Origin: JBCCRH01 sp039208045
GTDB lineage: Bacteria > Bacteroidota > Bacteroidia > Chitinophagales > Saprospiraceae
Reading direction: 5' to 3'
Assembly (NCBI GenBank): GCA_039208045.1
Contig: JBCCRH010000079.1
Coordinates: forward strand, 1-16,644
Length of the DNA: 16,644 nucleotides
Shown: positions 7,097 to 13,769 of the stretch, one piece after another
How the letters are laid out: each line of letters starts with the position of its first letter
How positions within the stretch are numbered: the first letter of the stretch is position 1
Position numbers and translations under genes: made by a program
The notes under the pieces: generated by a model
The model's input: the letters and a program-made list of their open reading frames with translations, nothing else
Databases searched by the model: none
What the model was told of the DNA's origin: nothing

Positions 7097-8260
7097 TTAT
7101 TTTGATGCCGATAGGCGAAGCTGAACCGTTCGTTGTTTTCCATCTCGTTGTACAGTAAGGCTTACTTCATCTCCTACTTCATATTGTTCTAGGGCAAGTG
7201 TGAGGTCATTATCACTTGTAATACGCTCCGCATTGAGCTGTACCACGAGGTCTCCGAGCTGTATTCCTCCATATCTACTGCGATAGGTAGAGCTTAGGCC
7301 TGCTCGTTCTGCTGGGCTGCCTTCTACAACGTTCAATATCAAGGCCCCCTGCAAGCCGATGCGCTCAACGAATTGCTGAGGGGCTAACTCTATCCCCAGG
7401 CTAGGTCTTTTGATATAACCGTATTCAATGAGTTCAGGAACTACCCAATTAACCGCATCTACAGGAATGGAAAAGCCAATACCTGCTGAAGCACCCGATG
7501 GACTATAAATGGCTGTATTGACTCCGATTAGCTCACCACTAGAGTTAAGTAACGGCCCTCCTGAATTACCAGGATTAATGGCAGCATCTGTTTGAATGGC
7601 GTCGCGGATCGGGATACCCGAAACCGATTCTATTTCCCTGCCAAGGGCACTTACGATACCCGTAGTAAGGGTTTGATCAAGTCCAAATGGATTACCAATA
7701 GCATAAACAGATTGACCAACTCGAAGATTGCTAGATTTACCAATGGGAATTGGAATGAGCTGGTCTTCAGGGGCCTCTATTTTAAGTACTGCTAGATCCT
7801 TTTCCGGAGCTTTACCCACCAGCTTTGCTTGCCAAGTCGTCCGGTCTCCTAGTGTCACTTGTGCACGGTCGGCGCCTTGAATAACATGGAAATTAGTGAT
7901 GATATGCCCCTCTGTATCCCATACAAAGCCCGAGCCTGTTCCTCTAGGAATTTCAGTCACATCGCGTGAAAAATAGTCAAGCCGTACATTCGTAGTAGTG
8001 ATGTAGCATACCGATGGTGCCGATGCCTCGAAGAGTTGAATCGTCGCTAGCTCGGTTGGATTGAGTGGAGAAGCAGTCTTGCTAACCCTGGTCGAATTAC
8101 CCACATCTGCTACTGCTTTTGGCAACTGCTCTTCAGTTATATTCTCTTGTGCTAGACCACTTTCTTGTGGTTCTTCATTGAATGTATTCCAGGCAGTACC
8201 GACTACAAAGCCTACCAATAGTAGGCCGGTAGCCAAAATGACTCTAGTTAATGACTTCAT
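7097..8260 (-). CDS. HtrA/DegP-like trypsin-type serine protease with one PDZ domain
   Basis: The 387-residue protein begins with a hydrophobic signal or anchor segment (about residues 5-22), then a linker to about 70. The protease domain (about 75-280) has a complete catalytic triad: H125 in TNFHVIQGAD, D155 in DLAVLKI, S233 in GNSGGPL. A single C-terminal PDZ domain (about 286-385) carries GLQGALILNV and RAGL followed by GIQLGDLVVQLN. One PDZ domain, not two, makes it closer to DegS or to short HtrA proteins than to DegP. It should work in the periplasm, degrading or trimming misfolded or signal proteins. It starts 25 bases after the stop of the upstream gene, so the two are probably co-transcribed. 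An AGGAG lies only 3 bases before the ATG, closer than usual. Confidence 0.93.
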   Translation of the reverse strand: MKSLTRVILATGLLLVGFVVGTAWNTFNEEPQESGLAQENITEEQLPKAVADVGNSTRVSKTASPLNPTELATIQLFEASAPSVCYITTTNVRLDYFSRDVTEIPRGTGSGFVWDTEGHIITNFHVIQGADRAQVTLGDRTTWQAKLVGKAPEKDLAVLKIEAPEDQLIPIPIGKSSNLRVGQSVYAIGNPFGLDQTLTTGIVSALGREIESVSGIPIRDAIQTDAAINPGNSGGPLLNSSGELIGVNTAIYSPSGASAGIGFSIPVDAVNWVVPELIEYGYIKRPSLGIELAPQQFVERIGLQGALILNVVEGSPAERAGLSSTYRSRYGGIQLGDLVVQLNAERITSDNDLTLALEQYEVGDEVSLTVQRDGKQRTVQLRLSASK

Positions 8261-8285
8261 ACACTCCTAAACAAAAATCTAAATG

Positions 8286-9566
8286 CTAGGTTTTGCGCTT
8301 CTTCTTTTTGGCTGCTGGAAATAATACATTGTTTAGAATGAGTCGGTAGCCCGGAGAATTTGGGTGAAGATTTAGATCTGTTTCAGGGTCATAGACGTAA
8401 TGCCGATAATCCTCAGGATCGTGACCACCATAAAAGGTCCAAGTGCCTTTGCCGAAGGTTCCGTGAATATATCGAGCTTCCTGAGCTGGTTTATTTTCAC
8501 CCATCACTAATACATCGGATTTGATATGCTCTTTTCTGAAAGCAGTAGTCTGCCCCATAAAGCCTTTTACCGTCTTGGTATGGCACTGCGTGAGCATAGA
8601 TGGTACAGGATCCCATTTTGCGGAGAAGTCAAAAAGAGTAAAATAGTCCTGATCGGCCTGCACATTTCTTCCACGGCTATTATCGATAGAAGAATACTCG
8701 TATTCCAATGGATTTCGCGAAAGCTGAAATTTTCTAAATGCAAAAGTTTTAGTATAGTCAAGTTTGCTTTGTGCGGTAGGATCAGGTGGATCGCCATCAT
8801 ACATGTGAGCGCAGATGTCGAGTCCATCAGCAGCTAGGGCAATATCATAAGTGTCTGTTGCAGAGCACATAGCAAACATGAAGCCACCACCACCTACATA
8901 CTCTCTAATCTTTTTTACGACACTCAGCTTCAGTTGCGACACTTTACTAAAGCCTTCTTCTTTAGCTAGCGCCTCCATTCGCTTCACATTTTCTCGATAC
9001 CAAGGCTGGTTGTGGTAGGACCGATAAAAGCGGCCATACTGACCGGTAAAGTCTTCATGGTGCAAGTGGAGCCAGTCGTATTCTGCTAGTCGGTCGTCTA
9101 GTACCTGTGAGTCATATATCGTTTCGTAGGGAATTTCTGCGTAGGTAAGCACTAGTGTTACTGCATCATCCCATGGTTGAATTTTTTCCCCTCGCACATT
9201 AAATTCGGGGGTGTATACTGCCACTTTGGGCGCCACTTCTAGCTTAATAGCCTCTTGATTAGCTTCTGGATTGCTAATATCTGCAACAATTTTATTGAAC
9301 TGTGCATCTGGAATTACCTCAAATGTAACGCCTCTAGTGAGGCACTCTTTTTCAAAAAGGCGATTATGTTTGAAAGCAAAGCTACCTCCACGATAGTTGA
9401 GCAGCCACCACGCTTCAGCGCCATTATCCAACACCCAGTAGGTGATTCCGTATGCTTTCAGATGGTTCTGTTGTCCATCTGCATCCATCGGCAAAAGTAA
9501 ATAAGCAGCTTTTAGCTGCGTCATGCATCCTATTGCAAGGACAAGAACAAAAAATATTCTTTTCAT
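8286..9566 (-). CDS. Conserved exported protein of Bacteroidota, amidotransferase-like fold (often auto-named asparagine synthetase B)
   Basis: The 426-residue product has a signal peptide (MKRIFFVLVLAIGCMTQLKA). From memory, close relatives in Bacteroidota are labelled asparagine synthetase B, but neither an N-terminal nucleophile Cys nor the SGGxDS ATP motif of that enzyme is present, so I do not accept the label. Visible conserved blocks are LKAYGITYWVL and NYRGGSF near the N-terminus, AVYTPEF and WDDAVTLVLTYAEIPYETI, HLHHEDFTGQY, GGGFMFAMCSATD and FGKGTWTFYGGHDPEDY. The GGGFMFAMCSATD turn with its central Cys and the later GGHDPED resemble class I glutamine-amidotransferase/ThuA-type folds; that is inference. 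The TTG start 12 bases upstream is less likely than the ATG at 9566, which opens the signal peptide directly. A lysine/arginine tail ends the protein. It leads the probable operon with the HtrA-like protease. Confidence 0.75.
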   Translation of the reverse strand: MKRIFFVLVLAIGCMTQLKAAYLLLPMDADGQQNHLKAYGITYWVLDNGAEAWWLLNYRGGSFAFKHNRLFEKECLTRGVTFEVIPDAQFNKIVADISNPEANQEAIKLEVAPKVAVYTPEFNVRGEKIQPWDDAVTLVLTYAEIPYETIYDSQVLDDRLAEYDWLHLHHEDFTGQYGRFYRSYHNQPWYRENVKRMEALAKEEGFSKVSQLKLSVVKKIREYVGGGGFMFAMCSATDTYDIALAADGLDICAHMYDGDPPDPTAQSKLDYTKTFAFRKFQLSRNPLEYEYSSIDNSRGRNVQADQDYFTLFDFSAKWDPVPSMLTQCHTKTVKGFMGQTTAFRKEHIKSDVLVMGENKPAQEARYIHGTFGKGTWTFYGGHDPEDYRHYVYDPETDLNLHPNSPGYRLILNNVLFPAAKKKKRKT

Positions 9567-9674
9567 AATTTCGGGCAAAATTTAAAATCTTGAAATACCT
9601 AACATCTATCTAACTTTAGCTTGTTATAAGCTGTACTTTATACAACGGAAATTACTAAAACTGCATGGTCTACC

Positions 9675-9690
9675 TTTTGTTTTAACAAAA
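9675..9690. promoter_or_regulatory. Palindrome in the divergent spacer 9567-9789
   Basis: TTTTGTT, two bases, then AACAAAA form a perfect inverted repeat about midway between the starts of two divergent genes (9566 minus, 9790 plus). It could be an operator serving either gene. The rest of this spacer is AT-rich and shows no other element except the promoter-like box near 9748. Confidence 0.25.
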
Positions 9691-9747
9691 CTCTAACACA
9701 CGGACCAAAAAGTGGATAGCAAAAAGAGGTATACTTGCATGATTTCC

Positions 9748-9755
9748 TAAATTTG
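9748..9755 (+). promoter_or_regulatory. Possible -7 box for the VWA-domain membrane protein
   Basis: TAAATTTG is an exact TAnnTTTG match and would start transcription about 28 bases before the ATG. No TTTG or TTG lies at the expected -33 distance, so the promoter is incomplete by consensus. Confidence 0.35.
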
Positions 9756-9789
9756 GATGTAAATAAATTATTCGGCTACCTGAATCGCA

Positions 9790-11889
9790 ATGAACTCAAT
9801 CAACTTTCAATATCCCACCTGGTTTATTCCTTTCTGTATACTTTTAGGCTTGGCTTATGCCCTTACTTTATACTTCAGAAACCAAGCCTTCAGAGAACAA
9901 TCCAAGCAAATTAACTTGTGGCTTGGGATATTACGTTTTTTAGCCGTTACTACTTTGGCGATCTTGTTGTTAGAGCCCTTCTTAAAAAGCTCCAAAACAG
10001 ATGCCAAGAAACCAATCATTATAGTAGCACAAGATCAGTCCGAATCTATACTGAGTGATTTATCGGAAGAAGAGGTTGAACAATACAAAACAGATTTTCA
10101 ATCTCTTAAATCATCGTTTAGTGAAGATTACGAGGTAAAAGAGTATGCCTTTGGAAGTAGCGTCAGAGAGGGGATAGACTACAACTTTGAAGATAAGACC
10201 AGCAATATTGCTGAGCTTATGGATAATATCTATGATCTGTATAGCAATCAAAACTTAGGAGCCATCGTATTGGCTACAGATGGTATATATAATGAAGGGA
10301 GTAATCCACTGTATACTAGTACAAAATTGCCAGTACCCATCTATACACTTGCCTTAGGCGATACTACAGCCCAGAAAGACTTAATCTTGAAGCGCGTTTT
10401 CCACAATAAGATAGCTTACTTAGGTGACCGCTTTACCATCCAGGTGGATGTTGGTGCCCAGAATTGTGCAGGAAGCACTAGTACTCTAGTCATTTCTAAG
10501 ATAGAAGGGGGAAGTAGCAGGCGCCTTCAAGAACTGCCCATTTCGATTGATCGAAATGATTTTTTTACTACTAGAGAAATAACCCTTGACGCGGATCAAA
10601 GCGGGGTGCAGCGCTATCGAATTAGTCTGACAGGAGTGGGAGGCGAGGAGAATCGTGTTAACAATACAAAAGATATATTTGTCGACGTGCTGGATGGGCG
10701 ACAGAAAGTACTCTTACTCGCCAATAGTCCCCACCCTGATATTACTGCTCTAAGACAAAGTCTGAGCAATAATAAGAACTACGAGGTAGAAGTGGCTTAT
10801 GCCAATAATATCCAAACGGATATTACGCAGTTTGATTTTGTGATGCTACACCAACTACCAAGCGCTACTGTTCCTATCCAACCTATTCTGACCACCTTGA
10901 ACGCCAAGAAGATTCCTAGATTATACATTGTGGGCACACAAACTGATCTGCAAGCATTAAATGCCATTCAAAGTATGACCAGTATTGTTGGTGATGGGCG
11001 CAATACGAATGAAGTGCAAGGAAAACTTGCCAACGATTTTAGCTTATTTACGATAAGCGGAGAACTACGGTCTAAGCTATATACGTTTCCCCCTTTGACT
11101 GCACCATTCGGTGAATTTAGTTTGGGCACTAATGCACAGACGCTCTTAAACCAACGGATTGGTAAAATCGATACACAGTACCCCTTACTAGTATTAGGAG
11201 AGCAAGAGGGGATTAAAGCAGGCGTGCTCAATGGCGAAGGCATTTGGAAGTGGCGATTATTCGACTACTTGCAGCATCAAAACCATTTTCTTTTTGAAGA
11301 GTTGATGGGTAAAGTCATCCAATATCTGAGCCTAAAGGAAGATAAGCGACGCTTCAGAGTTAGTTTATCTAAAAATATCTTTGATGAAAATGAAGCGGTG
11401 CTACTAGATGCTGAGCTTTATAATAGTAGTTTTGAACTAGTAAACGAGCCTGACGCTACTATTGTCATCTCTAGTGCAAATGGTAAAGATTACAACTTTA
11501 CATTTAATAAAACAGAAAATGCCTACACGCTTAATGCCGGTATTTTTCCGGTAGGTAATTACTCCTTTACAGCTACTTCTTTTTATGGTGGAGAAAAACT
11601 AACCTACGCTGGACAGTTTTCTGTGCAGCCTATTCAATTAGAAGCGTATGCTACCACGGCAGACCATAATATGCTTCGGCTTTTGAGCCAAAAATATGGT
11701 GGTGAGCTATTGTACCCTGATGGCATATCCAGTATTAAAACAAAAATAGAAGCACAGGAAACGATTGTTCCTATTTTATATGAAACTGCTCAGACGCAAT
11801 CGGTAATTCAGCTAAAATGGATCTTTTTTCTTTTGCTGACCTTGCTGAGCCTAGAGTGGTTTTTCAGGCGCTATTATGGCGCCTACTAG
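9790..11889 (+). CDS. Membrane protein with VWA-like domain (BatA-like N-terminus)
   Basis: The 699-residue protein has two N-terminal membrane helices (about 11-28 and 46-63) and one near the C-terminus (about 675-692), leaving a short cytosolic tail. Between them is a large extracytoplasmic part. Its first portion (about 75-190) looks like a von Willebrand factor A domain: IIIVAQDQSES gives the metal site D82-x-S84-x-S86, and LATDG supplies T163 and D164. Then come beta-rich segments and a Rossmann-like part around KVLLLANSPHPDITALRQSL (about residues 306-340). The arrangement recalls membrane proteins linked to Bat-type aerotolerance operons, but no MoxR ATPase, DUF58 protein or other Bat gene is adjacent, so the gene stands alone. 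Function unknown; possibly a scaffold that binds partners through a metal. An ATG with no Shine-Dalgarno sequence is used. Confidence 0.8.
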   Translation: MNSINFQYPTWFIPFCILLGLAYALTLYFRNQAFREQSKQINLWLGILRFLAVTTLAILLLEPFLKSSKTDAKKPIIIVAQDQSESILSDLSEEEVEQYKTDFQSLKSSFSEDYEVKEYAFGSSVREGIDYNFEDKTSNIAELMDNIYDLYSNQNLGAIVLATDGIYNEGSNPLYTSTKLPVPIYTLALGDTTAQKDLILKRVFHNKIAYLGDRFTIQVDVGAQNCAGSTSTLVISKIEGGSSRRLQELPISIDRNDFFTTREITLDADQSGVQRYRISLTGVGGEENRVNNTKDIFVDVLDGRQKVLLLANSPHPDITALRQSLSNNKNYEVEVAYANNIQTDITQFDFVMLHQLPSATVPIQPILTTLNAKKIPRLYIVGTQTDLQALNAIQSMTSIVGDGRNTNEVQGKLANDFSLFTISGELRSKLYTFPPLTAPFGEFSLGTNAQTLLNQRIGKIDTQYPLLVLGEQEGIKAGVLNGEGIWKWRLFDYLQHQNHFLFEELMGKVIQYLSLKEDKRRFRVSLSKNIFDENEAVLLDAELYNSSFELVNEPDATIVISSANGKDYNFTFNKTENAYTLNAGIFPVGNYSFTATSFYGGEKLTYAGQFSVQPIQLEAYATTADHNMLRLLSQKYGGELLYPDGISSIKTKIEAQETIVPILYETAQTQSVIQLKWIFFLLLTLLSLEWFFRRYYGAY

Positions 11890-12603
11890 GCAAAACAAAT
11901 CCTACCTTTGTGGAACAAAATTCCTCCTTTTAGGAACAATGAGTATCCTGGACTAAAATTTTTCCTCTCATCTTTGTTTTGACAATGCTTGACAAATGAT
12001 AGGAGGCGTATAAATCCTACATTTATTTTTCGTAAATGACTGTTTATGAGTGATTTATAGTCTGTTGTAACTTATTTTTTTACTACAAATAAGTAAAACT
12101 GTTCTTTGATGAACCAGTAAAAGTCAGCATTATTGTAGTGTAAAAAGCACTATATGCAACAAACTTTTTGATGAGTAGTAAATAATGCAATAACTGGCAG
12201 CGCATAAAATTAGATATTGCAAGCGAGTTGTTGAAAAGATGAAAAATATTTTTTTTAAAAAAAGAAGTTTTTAGCGGTTACCTTTTTGCTGTTTATGGTA
12301 TTATACTTATAAAGACGTTAAAATTAGTTCTTTTACCAACGTGTAAGCAATTTTTGTCGTAATATAGAATAGAGAACCAAAAGACCAATATGAAACAATT
12401 TTCTTTCAATATCATTTTTCGCACTTAAAGGAATAAAATAGATCATGTAAGTTGGAACAGCACAAGCGCTGATAGCCAATGTTGTGCCCTTACATAAAAA
12501 AGTATAAATCCGAGCGTCAAAAAGCGCTTTGGATAACAGTATTCTAGTATAAAAATTTACGAAACCAATAAAACTATTCATTAGTTCAAAACCCAATGTA
12601 GTT
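11890..12603. other. AT-rich intergenic stretch, no convincing element
   Basis: About 700 bases separate the VWA-type gene from the outer-membrane protein gene. All plus-strand ATG frames in the first 440 bases end within a dozen codons. Visible small features are an inverted repeat ACTTATTT/AAATAAGT (12070-12077 with 12087-12094), TACCTTTG at 11903-11910 (a -7-like box with no -33), a direct repeat of AAATCCTAC (near 11898 and 12014) and a run of A and T at 12241-12272. No tRNA or mobile-element signature was seen. The minus-strand frame in 12333-12581 is listed separately. Confidence 0.5.
12333..12581 (-). CDS. Doubtful small hydrophobic protein
   Basis: An open frame of 82 codons lies in otherwise non-coding AT-rich DNA and is not the shadow of another gene. 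The product has two hydrophobic stretches (AISACAVPTYMIYFIPL and LFHIGLLVLYSIL) separated by a charged KNDIER segment, so it could be a two-helix membrane protein or the remnant of one. Codon use is not obviously random. Against it: the start lies only 22 bases from the divergent start at 12604, leaving no room for promoters of both genes, and there is no terminator after it. No family recognised. Confidence 0.28.
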   Translation of the reverse strand: MNSFIGFVNFYTRILLSKALFDARIYTFLCKGTTLAISACAVPTYMIYFIPLSAKNDIERKLFHIGLLVLYSILRQKLLTRW

Positions 12604-13167
12604 ATGAAAAACCTTTTATTAGTTGTATGCTCCCTTGTTCTAACATGTTGTTTTCAGTCCCTTCAAGCTCAGGTTGCTAAGCCTGGAGCGATCGATATTA
12701 GTGTTGGAGTTGGTTTATTACCTACCTTTAACAAAGATGATGGTGACGTAAAGTTGCTGCCACTCACTATAGGAGCAGATTATCAATTCAGCCAACACTT
12801 TAGCTTGGGCTTGCTATATGGACACTCTATTACGGAAGCAGAGGAGGTATTCTTAGATGCTGATCCCGTTAAATGGAGCAATAGTTTTTCAACTGTAGGA
12901 CTTCGAGTAATTGTAAATGGTGGAAAGTGGGAAAAGTGGGATGTCTATGGAGGATTTTCCTTAAATTATAATAGCTCGGTAATCACCATATTGGAAGGAA
13001 ATAATCCTTCCGTCATAGAGACCGTTGGTTTAGAGAGTGAGACTACTTTTTCCTACACAGGATTCATCGGTGCAAATTATGCGATCGATAAAAAGTGGGC
13101 AGTGTTTGGAGAGTTGGGATACAGTGTCTCTATTGCTAGCGTTGGTGTGAAATATCAAATAAAGTAA
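12604..13167 (+). CDS. Outer-membrane beta-barrel protein
   Basis: The 187-residue protein starts with a signal peptide (MKNLLLVVCSLVLTCCFQSL, cleavage near LQAQ). The mature part is made of alternating-residue beta strands such as IDISVGVGLLPTF, LTIGADYQFSQHFSLGLLYGH, WDVYGGFSLNYN and AVFGELGYSVSIASVGVKYQI, about eight strands, as in small OmpX/OmpW-like barrels. The last strand ends in YQIK rather than the Tyr-x-Phe end of proteobacterial porins. The ligand and role are unknown. It has its own terminator downstream and looks monocistronic. Confidence 0.8.
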   Translation: MKNLLLVVCSLVLTCCFQSLQAQVAKPGAIDISVGVGLLPTFNKDDGDVKLLPLTIGADYQFSQHFSLGLLYGHSITEAEEVFLDADPVKWSNSFSTVGLRVIVNGGKWEKWDVYGGFSLNYNSSVITILEGNNPSVIETVGLESETTFSYTGFIGANYAIDKKWAVFGELGYSVSIASVGVKYQIK

Positions 13168-13232
13168 AGCATACCTAATGGGTAATGCTAAAGAGACTCA
13201 ATTTGAGTTTTTTAGATAGGGTATTTATTAAA

Positions 13233-13269
13233 AAAGCGAAACCAAACAGATTGGTTTCGCTTTGTTTTT
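13233..13269. terminator. Bidirectional intrinsic terminator
   Basis: A perfect 13-bp stem (AAAGCGAAACCAA at 13233-13245 pairing with 13251-13263) has a 5-base loop. On the plus strand it runs into TTTGTTTTTA; on the minus strand the stem ends in a run of T (six in all). It ends both the outer-membrane protein gene (plus) and the PUR-domain gene (minus), which converge here. Confidence 0.88.
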
Positions 13270-13279
13270 ACGGTCGGTT

Positions 13280-13669
13280 TTACCAAGCCATATCATCTTC
13301 AGAAGAAATATCTTTGGGCTTACTCGAATCTCCTCCAGCGTTATTTTCTTCTGCTAGACGCTCTGCTTCATACTCTTCATGACGGCGTGTATACTCATCA
13401 TAATCATAATCTGGCATTAGATCTTGCTTTACATGATCAATAGCCTCTGTGAGACTAGTCAAGAAGCGGTTAAAGTCTTCTTTGTAGAGAAAAATTTTGT
13501 GACGCTCATAGCCTTCACCATTAAACTTCTTCGTACTTTCCGTAAGTGTTAGGTAGTAATCGTCACCTTTAGTTCTACGCACATCAAAGAAGTAGGTTCT
13601 TCTTTTACCAGCACGCACTTTCTTAGAATACACACTCTCAAATCTTCTTTGGTTTCTCTCGTTATCCAC
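13280..13669 (-). CDS. PUR-alpha-like DNA/RNA-binding protein (DUF3276 family)
   Basis: The 129-residue protein carries a single PUR repeat at about residues 8-90: FESVYSKKVRAGKRRTYFFDV, then DYYLTLTESTKKF, then RHKIFLYKEDFNRFLTSLTEAIDHV. The rest is an acidic, flexible tail (about 95-129) ending DMAW. This matches the DUF3276 family of Bacteroidota, related to the spirochaete PUR protein BpuR, which binds single-stranded DNA and RNA. It is probably a post-transcriptional or nucleoid regulator; targets unknown. The start is GTG: an in-frame TAA lies nine codons upstream with no ATG after it. A good promoter lies 39 bases upstream and a bidirectional terminator just downstream, so it is monocistronic. 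Confidence 0.9.
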   Translation of the reverse strand: MDNERNQRRFESVYSKKVRAGKRRTYFFDVRRTKGDDYYLTLTESTKKFNGEGYERHKIFLYKEDFNRFLTSLTEAIDHVKQDLMPDYDYDEYTRRHEEYEAERLAEENNAGGDSSKPKDISSEDDMAW

Positions 13670-13707
13670 TTCTATTTTATTTAGTTAAATGAAAGAAATA
13701 TCCCTTA

Positions 13708-13737
13708 CAAAAGTAAATATTTGTAACTACTAACAAA
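13708..13737 (-). promoter_or_regulatory. Bacteroidota-type promoter of the PUR-domain gene
   Basis: On the minus strand TTTG (13737-13734), an 18-base spacer and TACTTTTG (13715-13708) match the -33/-7 consensus TTTG and TAnnTTTG. Transcription would start near 13701, leaving about 32 untranslated bases before the GTG start. T runs just upstream (CCTTTTTTTTTCCCTTTTTTTG on the minus strand) may also serve as the end signal of the ABC transporter gene, although I see no stem with them. Confidence 0.7.
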
Positions 13738-13769
13738 AAAAGGGAAAAAAAAAGGAATAGCCAAGCTTT

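Noticed and set aside
11972..12020. Two TTGACA hexamers close together, resembling a sigma-70 -35 element
   Set aside because: Spacing to the nearest TATAAA is too short and this phylum uses TTTG/TAnnTTTG boxes; no gene follows in the next 500 bases.
13185..13382. Plus-strand frame across the bidirectional terminator into the PUR gene
   Set aside because: It runs through the terminator stem and then antisense to the PUR-domain gene.
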